From Methanolobus vulcani (GTDB lineage Archaea; Halobacteriota; Methanosarcinia; Methanosarcinales; Methanosarcinaceae), in assembly GCF_900100715.1 (NCBI RefSeq), contig NZ_FNCA01000008.1, forward strand, positions 1-64,000: 64,000 nucleotides of DNA, in the 5' to 3' direction. This document shows positions 52,931-62,342 of this stretch, in pieces; position 1 is the first letter of the stretch, and the number at the start of each line of letters is the position of its first letter. Made by a program: the position numbers and the translations under genes. The notes below the pieces were generated by a model that saw only the letters and a list, made by a program, of their open reading frames with translations, was not told the DNA's origin and did no database searches.

Positions 52931-53248
52931 ATGGAATCAGAAAAACCATTGTTCCGGAAAATACTACAAAAAGCACGGGAATCCATTCTTAATTTTGACA
53001 GCAACGAAGCGGAATCTGCTGTAAGGGAGGCAGTAGATGCCGGTATGGACCCTGTCGATCTAATAGAACTTGGATTCATCGAGGGAATGAAAGAAATGGG
53101 AGATAGATATGAGAAAGGAGATGTTCCTCTTTTACATATATTCGCTGCCTCCAGAATTATGGAAAGAGGTGTCTCTCTTCTCAAATCCTGTGCAAATGAG
53201 AATAAACTTGAACTGAAATTGTTCGGTAACATTGCCATGAATTCATAA
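52931..53248 (+). CDS. stand-alone corrinoid-protein cap domain (105 aa)
   Basis: The whole protein matches only the N-terminal helical cap (B12-binding domain 2) of methyl-carrier corrinoid proteins: AESAVREAVDAGMDPVDLIE, then GFIEGMKEMGDRYEKGDVPL, then HIFAASRIMERGVSLLKS. No DxHxxG Rossmann half follows: the stop at 53246 is built into a terminator hairpin, so the short form looks like the designed end rather than recent decay. It could modulate corrinoid proteins in trans, or be an old truncation that has been kept. AGGACT lies eight bases before the ATG. Confidence 0.75.
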   Translation: MESEKPLFRKILQKARESILNFDSNEAESAVREAVDAGMDPVDLIELGFIEGMKEMGDRYEKGDVPLLHIFAASRIMERGVSLLKSCANENKLELKLFGNIAMNS

Positions 53249-53280
53249 GGCAGACTCCGACCCTGCCTTATGTTCCTTTT
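53245..53280 (+). terminator. terminator after the cap-domain gene
   Basis: ATAAGGCAG (53245-53253) and CTGCCTTAT (53263-53271) pair perfectly around ACTCCGACC, followed by GTTCCTTTT. The stop TAA lies in the left arm. Confidence 0.75.
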
Positions 53281-53324
53281 ATCTACTGTAAGATTTATTA
53301 CTGATAAGTTTCCATCTTTTTATC

Positions 53325-53726
53325 ATGGGAAGTTCTTCCGCAGATGAAAACATCCTGATGCGAAAATCAGACATACTTATCGCTGATGGGAATTATGAGG
53401 AAGCCATATCCTGCCTGGACATGCTCCTTGAAGAAAAACCAGATGATGAAGAAGCCCTTTCTATGAAGGGACTGGCTTTATGCTTAAAAGGTGAAACTGA
53501 AAAGGGAATTGACATTCTGGAAGAGGCACTTTCAATAGATCCGTTTTCAAAAAAAGTCCTTATCATTTTTGCAGATGCATGTCTGCATTCTTCTATGCCG
53601 GAAAAATCCCTGGAGATACTTGACAGGGCGATAAGCTACTATCCTGATGATGATGGTTTCCTTATGCTCAAAGCCACCATACTTGGTGCTTTGAAAAAGA
53701 ATACAAGAAATTCTTATCTTAATTGA
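53325..53726 (+). CDS. TPR-repeat protein (133 aa)
   Basis: Three tetratricopeptide-like units: ILIADGNYEEAISCLDMLLE, then EEALSMKGLALCLKGETEKG, then KKVLIIFADACLHSSMPEKS. TPRs bind proteins; the partner is unknown. No signal peptide or catalytic domain. It precedes the next membrane-protein gene closely but with its own likely promoter. A start at 53325 gives MGSSSADEN; MRKSDILIAD at 53358 is an alternative. Confidence 0.75.
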   Translation: MGSSSADENILMRKSDILIADGNYEEAISCLDMLLEEKPDDEEALSMKGLALCLKGETEKGIDILEEALSIDPFSKKVLIIFADACLHSSMPEKSLEILDRAISYYPDDDGFLMLKATILGALKKNTRNSYLN

Positions 53727-53770
53727 TTCAAATCATTAACTATTTATGGAAACACTTTATATTTATTTAC

Positions 53771-54865
53771 ATGAGCTGGTATGTAATAGATGTAATTGAC
53801 AAGGCTGTGGAAAGGACACGTGCATGTCTTTTTGAGCCTTTTGATATCACAAAATGGTTGAAACTTGCGATAATAGTATTCTTCATTGGCGGGTCCGGGG
53901 GCTTCAATAGTGGGGGAAACGGTGGGTCATATGATACATCAGGAGGAAATCCTGATCTGTCCTGGATCCCGGATAGTTTTACAGATTTTATAAGTAATTT
54001 GTCTCATCATATCTCATCATATTCAGATACGACATTGTTACTTGTAATTGCTTTATTTTTACTGCTGCTTTTTTTATTAGCCATTATTTTAGGTTATATA
54101 GGCAGCACAATGGAATTCGTGCTGGTGGAATCACTTGTAAGCAATGATGTCAGGGTACGTGAATATTTCAAAAAGTACATGGGTAAAGGTCTTGCACTTT
54201 ATATCCTGCGCCTGATATTGGTGTTGCTGGTTATTCTAACAGTAGTTGTAGTGTCGCTACCTTTCATATTCCTGATATCTGCAGGTGACTCTGGCTCTTC
54301 AGGAGCAATAAGGATAGTGGGTCTGATCTTTGCGATCATTGTTGTTGTTCTGGTACTTGTCATTATTTTAGGAATTATAGGTTCATTCATATCCATGGCA
54401 GTTCCTGTTTCCATGTATCAGGGTTCCGGTTTTTTCTCTGCAATCGGAAGTGTGTTCAGGCAATTCAAAGCTGACTGGAAACAAATAGTAATTTATTGGA
54501 TAGGACGCGGTATTCTGGGAATTGCCGTTGCCATTATGGCCGGAATTCTAGGTCTGATAATACTAGTCATTCTGCTATTGATCTTAGGAGCAATTGACCT
54601 TGGATTATACTTTATTCTAAATATGATACTGCCCGGGACTATACTATGGTCACTGCTAATATCAGTGGTAATCGTGGAACTGCTGATTCTAAGCTTTGCA
54701 TCGGCTATGATCAGGATGCCATTTTCTGTATTCATGAAGTATCACATGCTGAGTTTTCTGGAATTATGGTATCCACTCAAAATGCCAATGTTCGATGAGC
54801 ATTATCATGTTCCAGGCAGCATTTCTGACCAATGGATCGAAGATGCTATGGTTCCTGAAGAATAA
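53771..54865 (+). CDS. multi-pass membrane protein of unknown function (364 aa)
   Basis: It starts MSWYVIDVIDKAVERTRACL, then FEPFDITKWLKLAIIVFFIG, followed by a Gly-rich loop (GSGGFNSGGNGGSYDTSGGN) and about five more hydrophobic stretches (SDTTLLLVIALFLLLLFLLA; LVLLVILTVVVVSLPFIFLI; LIFAIIVVVLVLVIILGIIG; ILGLIILVILLLILGAIDLG). Proteins with this N-terminus occur in haloarchaea and methanogens without a function. The 53723 upstream start overlaps the TPR stop and lacks a ribosome site, so I take ATG 53771. A TTTATATT box lies 15 bases before it, so the true promoter position is unclear. Confidence 0.65.
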   Translation: MSWYVIDVIDKAVERTRACLFEPFDITKWLKLAIIVFFIGGSGGFNSGGNGGSYDTSGGNPDLSWIPDSFTDFISNLSHHISSYSDTTLLLVIALFLLLLFLLAIILGYIGSTMEFVLVESLVSNDVRVREYFKKYMGKGLALYILRLILVLLVILTVVVVSLPFIFLISAGDSGSSGAIRIVGLIFAIIVVVLVLVIILGIIGSFISMAVPVSMYQGSGFFSAIGSVFRQFKADWKQIVIYWIGRGILGIAVAIMAGILGLIILVILLLILGAIDLGLYFILNMILPGTILWSLLISVVIVELLILSFASAMIRMPFSVFMKYHMLSFLELWYPLKMPMFDEHYHVPGSISDQWIEDAMVPEE

Positions 54866-54952
54866 ATTATAAAAATGGTAACTTTGCTTACCATCTTTTT
54901 ATTCTTTTGCTTCTACCGGATAACTGATATTCTCTGCCAGCTTCCCTCTACT

Positions 54953-55537
54953 ATGAAAAAAGTTATACTTGCCTCTGCGTCTCCAAGAAGAAGCGAACTG
55001 CTTTCCACTCTTATTGGTGGGGATTTTGAAATTATTGTCAGTTCCTATGATGAGAAAGCATTTGATGATCTGGCTCCGGTGGATCTTGTGATGTATCATT
55101 CCAGGGAAAAAGCGATTGATGTTGCAGGAAAACTTAACGAAGGTATCATTATTTCTGCTGACACTGTTGTTGTATGTGATGGAGACATTCTGGGCAAACC
55201 AGATGATACAGAAGATGCTGAAAGGATGCTTAAGAGGCTGAGTGGTAAAAAGATACAGGCAATTTCAGGTATCACTGTGATGGATGTGGCTACGGGTTTA
55301 GAAGTCACAGAGTATGAGATCACAGATATACTGATGCGTAAAATGTCAGATACTTTCATCATGAAATATATCAATACCGGAGAAACCGAAGGCAAAGCAG
55401 GTGCATTTGCAATTCAGGGAAAAGGTGCTGTACTTGTTGAAAGGATCGAAGGCGATTTTTTCAATGTGGTAGGACTTCCACTTTTCAGACTATCGCGTAT
55501 GATGGAAATATTTGGAATAGATGTTCTGGCGGTATAG
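54953..55537 (+). CDS. maf: Maf family nucleotide pyrophosphatase
   Basis: 194 residues. It starts MKKVILASASPRRSELLSTL, with the Maf signature SASPRR, followed by YSREKA-like YHSREKAIDVAGKL, the catalytic ISADTVVVCDGDILGKPDD, and the C-terminal GAFAIQGKGAVLVERIEGDF. Maf proteins hydrolyse dTTP/UTP or modified nucleotides and affect cell division or housekeeping. No ribosome site is seen before the ATG; the frame extends up to 54875, but the extra residues are hydrophobic and unlike the family. Confidence 0.9.
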   Translation: MKKVILASASPRRSELLSTLIGGDFEIIVSSYDEKAFDDLAPVDLVMYHSREKAIDVAGKLNEGIIISADTVVVCDGDILGKPDDTEDAERMLKRLSGKKIQAISGITVMDVATGLEVTEYEITDILMRKMSDTFIMKYINTGETEGKAGAFAIQGKGAVLVERIEGDFFNVVGLPLFRLSRMMEIFGIDVLAV

Positions 55538-55608
55538 CCGGAAATTAAAAACAGCAGAATAAAGAGCTATAGGGAAAAATAAAAAGAAAAGAAAGCTGAC
55601 CTTTGTGT

Positions 55609-56565
55609 TCAGCGATCTTTTTTCCAACGTTTCAGAATTCCCATTGCACACAGCATTGCAATAATGAACACAGGTGTTTCAAATCCCGGACTTGGTTGCC
55701 CGGATGAAGAGTCTGTTGCTACTTCTTCTGTTGCTTCTGTCGTAGGCATTTCTTCCACAGGAGAGGACGATGCTACCAGGGCATATGTAGTGGGTGTTTC
55801 CAGTTTAAGATCATGTAGTTTGATTGACGATGTGGTTGCTGCGCTGGAAGTCACTTTTCCATCGACAATAACATCAACACTGAAACTGTAAGATCCATCT
55901 GCAGGAACTGTCATTCTCACAGTAGCTCTTGTTTTCTGATTATTTTCAAGATTAGAGGCAATTGCACTGCCGGTGTATCTTGTGTAATCATCAACAATTG
56001 CAGTGACAACCACAGTTATCTTATTAGCTTCATTTCCCTGATTGTAAAGACCCGGTGAAGCTTCAAATATAATATCTTCTCCATAGTTCGTTGCCTGTAT
56101 GGTTTCAATCATAAGGTCAGTAAGTATTACATTTGGAACTTCTTCGGTTACTGCACTTGCCAGACGCACATGGGTTGTAGATTCATCTAAAAGACTCCCA
56201 TCTTCAAAAAGCTCGATAACTACAAGTTGTTCTCCGCTTTTTGGAACGTTAAAGGATATTGTCTTGTAAGATTGCTCCTGAGCCTTCAAATAGCCAACAC
56301 TTTCTTCATGTTCAGAAGTTATCAAATTCGTAGAAGGGTCCTTTGATTTCACTTTAAGGGAAAGTGAACCAGTGTCTGTGTTCAATGGGTTCATTATATA
56401 AGCTGTTACTTTAAGTTCGAACTCTTCGCCGTCCGGTGTCGACATTACATCCACATTGGTGATAGTTGGGTGTGGTGTCTCTTCGATCATATTCTGATTA
56501 ATGCATCCGCTGGAGACACAAAAAGCAAAAATGAAAAAGAAAAACAGAAGGTTCATAACTTTCAT
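55609..56565 (-). CDS. surface lipoprotein with PGF-CTERM-type sorting tail
   Basis: 318 residues. N-terminal signal FFFFIFAFCVSSGC (lipobox SSGC). Body of two to three CARDB-like beta-sandwich units (PTITNVDVMSTPDGEEFELK; EVPNVILTDLMIETIQATNY; YTRYTGSAIASNLENNQKTR). The C-terminus is SPGFETPVFIIAMLCAMGIL followed by KRWKKDR: PGF, a hydrophobic helix and a basic end, as in PGF-CTERM proteins processed by an archaeosortase. A lipobox and a PGF tail on one protein is unusual. It is 8 bases downstream of a second lipoprotein gene, one operon. Confidence 0.8.
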   Translation of the reverse strand: MKVMNLLFFFFIFAFCVSSGCINQNMIEETPHPTITNVDVMSTPDGEEFELKVTAYIMNPLNTDTGSLSLKVKSKDPSTNLITSEHEESVGYLKAQEQSYKTISFNVPKSGEQLVVIELFEDGSLLDESTTHVRLASAVTEEVPNVILTDLMIETIQATNYGEDIIFEASPGLYNQGNEANKITVVVTAIVDDYTRYTGSAIASNLENNQKTRATVRMTVPADGSYSFSVDVIVDGKVTSSAATTSSIKLHDLKLETPTTYALVASSSPVEEMPTTEATEEVATDSSSGQPSPGFETPVFIIAMLCAMGILKRWKKDR

Positions 56566-56573
56566 GTTATCGC

Positions 56574-57383
56574 CTACAGCTTAACTGTCAGTATCAGTGT
56601 CTGCTCATCTACGACATTATCGCCGTACATAAGTTTAACATAGATATCGGTCTCCCCGTTTGGAGCATCGCTCTTCACTGGTATCTGGATACCTTTGGTA
56701 TATGATGTCCCACTTCTGGCCATAGATTCATTAATATCCATTGAAGCATCATCAGCAATAAGTTCATTGTCCACATCAAATACAACTGTAAGGAGACCTG
56801 CAGGTATTGTGCTCTGACCATGGTTCTTCACGGAGAATGATATAGTTGCATTTTCCCCTTTCTTAAGTTCCCAGGTTTCAGATGTTGTTGTACGCAGTGA
56901 ATCCATGTTCTCAACAAATCCAAGGAACTGAAGCTGTACATCAGGCATTATTGTCACATCAACAGGTACTGACTTTGTCTTTGTGATCTGCTTGCTTTCC
57001 TCATCCATTCCTGAGAGGTAACTGATTGTTACAGCAGAATCATTGACATCTGTGTTAAATGCAGGTGCAGTGATCTTTGCATTAAGGACTGATGATTGTG
57101 CAGTTGTTTCTTTACCTGCTATGTTCACGGATCCTGTCCCTGTAACTGTAAATGGTATAAAACCTGAAACAGTCACAGATTCAATAGCCTGGGTATCATT
57201 GTTCGTTACTGTAAGCGATATGTCCTGTTCCTGGAATTCTTTAATAACTACAGGATTGGTGCTGACAAAGACATTGTCAGGGCTGACCGGATCAGCCGTT
57301 TGCACTGTGTCTGCACATCCGGACACCAGCAGCATTGCCAGTATTGATATCGCTAGGATCATCTTTCGGACTAGTTCTGTCAT
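56574..57383 (-). CDS. surface lipoprotein, beta-sandwich (269 aa)
   Basis: Lipoprotein signal MILAISILAMLLVSGCADT (lipobox VSGC). The body holds CARDB-like units: VVIKEFQEQDISLTVTNNDT, then ESVTVSGFIPFTVTGTGSVN, and WELKKGENATISFSVKNHGQ, then TIPAGLLTVVFDVDNELI. No enzyme motif; probably a structural or adhesion part of the envelope. GAGGT lies eight bases before the ATG at 57383. It is the first gene of a pair with the PGF-tailed lipoprotein. Confidence 0.75.
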   Translation of the reverse strand: MTELVRKMILAISILAMLLVSGCADTVQTADPVSPDNVFVSTNPVVIKEFQEQDISLTVTNNDTQAIESVTVSGFIPFTVTGTGSVNIAGKETTAQSSVLNAKITAPAFNTDVNDSAVTISYLSGMDEESKQITKTKSVPVDVTIMPDVQLQFLGFVENMDSLRTTTSETWELKKGENATISFSVKNHGQSTIPAGLLTVVFDVDNELIADDASMDINESMARSGTSYTKGIQIPVKSDAPNGETDIYVKLMYGDNVVDEQTLILTVKL

Positions 57384-57565
57384 ATATAACTACCTCACTT
57401 TTGAAAGTACTCAAAAGTTTAAATATTCTTTGTTATTTTTTTTGATTGATATTATATTTTTTATTTAAAATCGCTTGGTCAGTTTTATTTCCAGATTTCC
57501 CATGGAATTACTTTCTTATGCTCTGCATTCATATACAAGTAACAAGCAACGATCAGAGGTCTCAT

Positions 57566-58594
57566 ATGTCCGGTTATAATGCAAAAGAACGGTTTATTCG
57601 CTCCCTTGAGGGAAAAAAAGTGGACAAAGTTCCTGTTTGCTCTGTTACACAAACAGGTGTTGTTGAACTTATGGAACTTACAGGTTCAAAATGGCCGCAG
57701 GCCCACTACGATCCTGGCATGATGGCAAGCCTTGCAATAGCCGGTCATGAAATTGCCGGACTTGAGGCTGTAAGGTTTCCTTTTTGCACTACGGTGATAG
57801 CTGAAACCCTTGGTTGCACTTTTGATGAAGGTTCAATTGATACGCAACCCTATCAACTTGACTTCCCGTGCAAGACAAAAGAAGATGCAGAAAACTTATC
57901 CCTTCCTTCCAATCTGGCTGAATGCAGAAGAATAAAGATCATGCTCCAGGCTGCAGAAATCATCAAAAACACTATCTCAGATGACATTCCACTAATTGCC
58001 GGAATGATAGGTCCGGCTGCGATCGCATTTTATCTTTCAGGCGCAAAGAATTACCTGCGCTGGTGTATCACAGAACCAGAACTTTTAAAGCATCTCATGA
58101 AACTGGGAACTGAAGTATGCATCGAATATTCCAATATGCTATTTGAAAAAGGTGTAGATGCAGTGGTTATTATTGATTCTGAGGCAGGACCTGATATACT
58201 TCCGCCACCGCTCTTCACTGAACTTGTACTTCCTGAATATCATTTGTTGACCGCCGCAATGAAAGGTCACAGTATTCTGCATATTTGTGGTGATGCCACA
58301 GATATTCTTGAAAGCATGGCAGAATCAGGATTTGAAGGCCTCAGTGTTGAAGAAAGAACTGACCTTTCTTATGCAAAGAGTGTTGTTGGAGAACGAGCTT
58401 GTTTAATTGGTAATGTATCACCTGCTGCTACTCTTTTGTCTAGATCAAGAGACCAGATAAAAAAGGAAGCAAAACAATGCATTGATGATGGAGCAGGAAT
58501 ACTTGCCCCAGGTTGTGGTATAGCCCCGCGCACACCTGTTGAGAACATTAAAGCCTTTGTATCTGCCAGGGATGAATATTATGAAGAAAAGTAA
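57566..58594 (+). CDS. mtaA: methylcobamide:CoM methyltransferase (MtaA/MtbA type)
   Basis: 342 residues of the UroD-like family. It moves the methyl from a methylated corrinoid protein to coenzyme M. Key parts: MSGYNAKERFIRSLEGKKVD, then VPVCSVTQTGVVELMELTG, the zinc-site HICGDATDILESMA, and GILAPGCGIAPRTPVENIKA with its Cys. AGAGGT lies five bases before the ATG at 57566. MtaA and MtbA cannot be told apart with certainty by eye; the mtaCB operon in the window favours MtaA. It is monocistronic, about 30 kb from mtaCB. Confidence 0.88.
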   Translation: MSGYNAKERFIRSLEGKKVDKVPVCSVTQTGVVELMELTGSKWPQAHYDPGMMASLAIAGHEIAGLEAVRFPFCTTVIAETLGCTFDEGSIDTQPYQLDFPCKTKEDAENLSLPSNLAECRRIKIMLQAAEIIKNTISDDIPLIAGMIGPAAIAFYLSGAKNYLRWCITEPELLKHLMKLGTEVCIEYSNMLFEKGVDAVVIIDSEAGPDILPPPLFTELVLPEYHLLTAAMKGHSILHICGDATDILESMAESGFEGLSVEERTDLSYAKSVVGERACLIGNVSPAATLLSRSRDQIKKEAKQCIDDGAGILAPGCGIAPRTPVENIKAFVSARDEYYEEK

Positions 58595-58708
58595 AATACT
58601 ATAAATATTCCTTTTCTGTTCTTTTTTAATTACATCTTTTTCCGATAGGTCTATTCTAATTTCAATGTCTGATCGACATACAATTTTTATTTTATAATCG
58701 CATATTAT

Positions 58709-59647
58709 ATGGAGCCTTTAGAGAGGTTTTATCGATTGAAAGGATGGATACTGTACAAAACTGCTCAGAATTCTCTGAGCCCGGAAGCTTATGAAATTCA
58801 TCGTCTTATAGAGACTGCCGAAAAAAAAGGCATCTACATCGAGGTTGTTTCACCTGACCAGTTCGATCTTCTGGTAACACGGGAAGACCGTAAAAGTATA
58901 TTGCTTAATGGTGAAGTGGTACCTCTGCCGGATTTTCTCTTGCCGCGAATGGGTGCAGGTACTTCTTATTTTGGGATGGCAGTTATAAGGCATCTGGAAA
59001 AACTTGGTGTTTATATTGTAAATTCTGCACAGTCTATCGATACTGTGAAGGATAAACTTTATTCACAGCAGATACTTGCAGGTCACAATATTCCTGTACC
59101 GCGCACAATGCTGGGTAAATATCCAATTGATGATGCACTTGTAGAAAAGTACCTGAGTTTTCCTCTTGTGGTGAAAACACTTTCCGGCTCCATGGGAAAA
59201 GGAATCTTTCTTTGTGATAACAAATCACAGTTCAATGATCTGATGGGACTTATACACGTGACCAATCCCAAACTGAACATAATCCTTCAGGAATTCATCA
59301 AAAGCAGTCATGGAAAGGATCTCAGGGTCTTTGTTGTAGGTGGAAGGCCAATAGCCTGTATTGAAAGGACTTCAAGTGACAATAATTTCAAGGCCAATTT
59401 TTCACGGGGAGGACAGGTTTCCAGATTTGCAATGACCCCTGAAGTAAAATGGCTTGCAACAGAGACTGCAAGATTGTTCGGTCTTGATATAGCAGGTATC
59501 GATCTTCTTTTTGATGGAAAGCATTTCAGGGTTTGCGAAGCAAACTCATCTCCGGGTTTTAAAGGTATTGAAAGTTGTTGTGATATTGATATTGCCGACG
59601 AGATATACAATTTCATTAAGATCCGCCTGGGCCGTTTTGAAGATTGA
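58709..59647 (+). CDS. RimK-family ATP-grasp ligase
   Basis: 312 residues with the ATP-grasp layout: a pre-ATP domain with DFLLPRMGAGTSYFGMAVIR, then SIDTVKDKLYSQQILAGHNI, then PVPRTMLGKYPIDDAL, PLVVKTLSGSMGKGIFLCDN (nucleotide loop), QEFIKSSHGKDLRVFVVGGR, and CEANSSPGFKGIES (metal site). Methanogen members add glutamate to cofactors (MptN on H4MPT/H4SPT, CofF on F420) or to ribosomal protein S6. Which one this is remains open; the size suits MptN/CofF-type enzymes. No ribosome site is visible before the ATG, so it may be leaderless. Confidence 0.82.
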   Translation: MEPLERFYRLKGWILYKTAQNSLSPEAYEIHRLIETAEKKGIYIEVVSPDQFDLLVTREDRKSILLNGEVVPLPDFLLPRMGAGTSYFGMAVIRHLEKLGVYIVNSAQSIDTVKDKLYSQQILAGHNIPVPRTMLGKYPIDDALVEKYLSFPLVVKTLSGSMGKGIFLCDNKSQFNDLMGLIHVTNPKLNIILQEFIKSSHGKDLRVFVVGGRPIACIERTSSDNNFKANFSRGGQVSRFAMTPEVKWLATETARLFGLDIAGIDLLFDGKHFRVCEANSSPGFKGIESCCDIDIADEIYNFIKIRLGRFED

Positions 59648-59947
59648 GAACTTTGTAGGGGAACCGATTATTCCAAACCAAAATTTTATTTTATTTTATT
59701 TTATTTTTCAGATAATATATTTATAGCACGAGTTTCATTTTCTATTATGAGAGTTGGCTTAGTAAAAGTGGGTAACTGTTGGCAAGACGGCAGTCTCCTT
59801 CCGTGTAATATATAGCAACATTACTTTTATATAGTCAATATTTATATAATACTGTGTGCAAATGAGTAACATGAGTATTTTGTCGAGGGAATAATTATAC
59901 TATATTACTGACAGGAAAATAAAATAGAGTTAAAGGGATGCGATCGA
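59648..59947. other. intergenic region upstream of first Cache receptor
   Basis: 300 bases with two TATA-like boxes (around 59715 and 59840). A 22-codon open frame at 59747 starts close to where the first box would begin transcription, but has no other support. GTGTGCAA near 59858 recurs before the second receptor gene (62268). Confidence 0.4.
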
Positions 59948-61999
59948 TTGAACTTCAAAAAAATTACTATTAATAAGAAGATCATTGCTTTTGCTTTGAT
60001 CCTCACCATACTGCCAATGACAGCAGTTGGTATATTTGCATACGGACAAACAGCCACTGCTATAAGAGAACAGTTGCATGAAAGACTTGATGAACAGGTA
60101 TCTATGGAAGAACAATATATTGATGCCGTGTTCTCTGTTGCTCAAGAAAGCATGTTGGCGGATATAAATATAGCACAGCAAGATTTCTATTCACACGGAG
60201 AGGCCAGCATATCAAATGGAAATTTGATCATTGGTACTGACTACGTCGTAAATGGGGATACTGCTCTAGTTGATAAAATTCAGAATCAAGTAGGCGGTAT
60301 TGTAACAATATTCCAGGTGAAGGATGGTTCTGCTACAAGAATATCAACAACTGCCCTGGACTCCAACGGAAACAGGGCAATTGGTACCACACTTGGATCT
60401 GACATTTACAGTACAGTGGTAAGTGGTGGAAAGGCGTATAGTGGACGTGCAAATGTGCTGGGTCAGTACTATCTGAGCTATTATGATCCTATCAAAGATC
60501 CAAGTGGAAAGGTCATAGGTATTCTTTCAGTTGCAATCCCTGAAGAGATATACCGTTTGAAGATCAAAGAACAGATGTCCACAATTGTTTTCGGCCAAAC
60601 CGGATACATGTATGTAATGGATTCCAAAGGTAACGTTATCATTCACCCAAGTATAGAAGGTGACAACCTTTTGCAAAATGATTTTGCCAAAACAATGGTG
60701 GCAAACAAAAAAGGAAGACTTAATTATATGTGGCAGGGTCGCGAAAAAACAGTCAGTTATACTTATTATCCTGCCAAGGACTGGATCATTGCTTCAGGAA
60801 CTTATATAGATGAGTTCGAAGCACCTGTAAGAACTATCAGGAATGGTCTTATTGCAGCAATCATTGTATTTGCTATTTTGGGTTCAGCTGCTGCATTCCT
60901 AATGGGAAGATCCATTTCAAAAGGAATCCAGAGGATCGTTTCAGATTTCAAGCAGATCTCAGATGATGCACTTGGAGGCAAGATCAACAGGCGTGCAGAA
61001 CCTGATGTTGATATCGACTTTGTAGCGATCCCGGCGGGTCTTAATGAAATACTGAATTCGCTTACCAGTGTTATTAGTGTTGTCAGGAATAGTGCTGATA
61101 GTGTCGCCTCTACAGCAGAGGAAATGTCTGCATCAATAGAGGAAATGACTGCAGCTTCATCTGAGATCTCTGATACAGTCGGTGAGATCGCAAGGGGATC
61201 ACAGGAGCAGTCTTCCAGGGCTGACGATGTTGCAAAGACCATGAACGACATGACTATCAGTGTCCAGGATATTGCTAACAGTGCACAGAACGCAGCTGAA
61301 GCTGCAAATGCTGCAAGGGACTTTATCTTTAATGTCGGGATGCAGTCTAAAGAAATGCTTACTCAGATGGATGCCATTAAAGGTGCAACCAACACTTCCT
61401 CTTCCGTAATAAAGGAGCTTGAATCAAAGTCCAACCAGATTGGAGAAATTGTGGATATCATCACAAATATTGCTGACCAGACAAATCTGCTGGCTCTAAA
61501 CGCTGCTATTGAGGCTGCAAGGGCCGGAGAGCACGGACGTGGTTTTGCTGTTGTTGCGGACGAGGTCAGAAAGCTTGCCGAGAACTCAGGAACCGCAGCA
61601 GCACAGATAGCAGAGTTGCTTACGGAGATCAAGAATGGAACACATGAAGCTGTCTCATCCATGGATGCAGGTTCCAAGACCGTTGAAGATGGAGTTGTAG
61701 CACTTTCCGGTACAGTTGAAGCCGTACAGAAGATCGTTGAAGAGAGTAACAGGATCGCTGTAATGGCAGAAAGTATTGCTGCTGCTGCAGAAGAGCAATC
61801 TGCTTCCATTGAAGAGGTAACTGCCACGGTCGATGAGGTTGCATCTATCTCACAGGAAGCTGCTGCAGGTACTCAGCAGACATCTGCTGCAATGGAACAA
61901 CAGAACGCAACGGTACAGGAAATCTCCAGGAGTTCGCAACTGCTTGCTCAGATGGCAACTGATATGCAGGAGATTGTTGGAAAATATGTTACTGAATAA
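59948..61999 (+). CDS. methyl-accepting chemotaxis protein with Cache sensor domain
   Basis: 683 residues. TM1 (~13-33, [20 protein letters not shown]), an extracellular double-Cache domain (~35-290; [20 protein letters not shown], then [20 protein letters not shown], and [20 protein letters not shown]), TM2 (~298-320), a HAMP domain, and a full MCP signalling hairpin ([20 protein letters not shown], then [20 protein letters not shown]). It binds a small extracellular ligand and signals through CheA/CheW. The start is a TTG with AAAGGGATG upstream. A close paralogue follows in tandem. Confidence 0.92.
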   Translation: MNFKKITINKKIIAFALILTILPMTAVGIFAYGQTATAIREQLHERLDEQVSMEEQYIDAVFSVAQESMLADINIAQQDFYSHGEASISNGNLIIGTDYVVNGDTALVDKIQNQVGGIVTIFQVKDGSATRISTTALDSNGNRAIGTTLGSDIYSTVVSGGKAYSGRANVLGQYYLSYYDPIKDPSGKVIGILSVAIPEEIYRLKIKEQMSTIVFGQTGYMYVMDSKGNVIIHPSIEGDNLLQNDFAKTMVANKKGRLNYMWQGREKTVSYTYYPAKDWIIASGTYIDEFEAPVRTIRNGLIAAIIVFAILGSAAAFLMGRSISKGIQRIVSDFKQISDDALGGKINRRAEPDVDIDFVAIPAGLNEILNSLTSVISVVRNSADSVASTAEEMSASIEEMTAASSEISDTVGEIARGSQEQSSRADDVAKTMNDMTISVQDIANSAQNAAEAANAARDFIFNVGMQSKEMLTQMDAIKGATNTSSSVIKELESKSNQIGEIVDIITNIADQTNLLALNAAIEAARAGEHGRGFAVVADEVRKLAENSGTAAAQIAELLTEIKNGTHEAVSSMDAGSKTVEDGVVALSGTVEAVQKIVEESNRIAVMAESIAAAAEEQSASIEEVTATVDEVASISQEAAAGTQQTSAAMEQQNATVQEISRSSQLLAQMATDMQEIVGKYVTE

Positions 62000-62342
62000 A
62001 ATGGTTAAACCTTAAGTCTGCCAGACTTAAACAATGAACATGAGGGTTGCATCCCTCTTCTTATTTTTTTTCAGTTTTGTTTATTCATTTTATTGGTATT
62101 TTCTTATCATTTCTTTTTTGTCAGATTTTATACTGACTATTATTGTATATACGGGATTTCACAAAATATCATTCTCATATCTTTTTACATCTGGCTCATA
62201 TTTAAAAAAAAGTAAAATCTGAGAACCACTATATTTATATAATTTACATATTTATAATAGCTGCATAGTGTGCAACATATACACTATTGGGGTGGTAATA
62301 TACACTTCACATACACACTATGTAATTTAAGGATGTGGATCT
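62000..62342. other. intergenic region between the two receptors
   Basis: 343 bases: two hairpins after the first receptor (separate entries), then AT-rich DNA with TATA-like boxes near 62230-62260 and the AAGGATG ribosome site of the second receptor. The short open frame at 62034 covers the terminator and is not a gene. Confidence 0.5.
62012..62071 (+). terminator. double hairpin terminator after first receptor
   Basis: TTAAGTCT/AGACTTAA (62012-62030, GCC loop), then GAGGG/CCCTC (62042-62057, TTGCAT loop) followed by CTTATTTTTTTT. The second hairpin with its eight-T tract is the stronger signal. Confidence 0.75.

Noticed and set aside
59747-59815. 22-codon open frame MRVGLVKVGNC... near a TATA box
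   Set aside because: Possibly leaderless, but too short and without any other support; left unannotated.
62034-62222. 62-codon open frame after the first Cache receptor
   Set aside because: It spans a strong terminator hairpin and poly-T; low-complexity Phe/Tyr/Ser translation.
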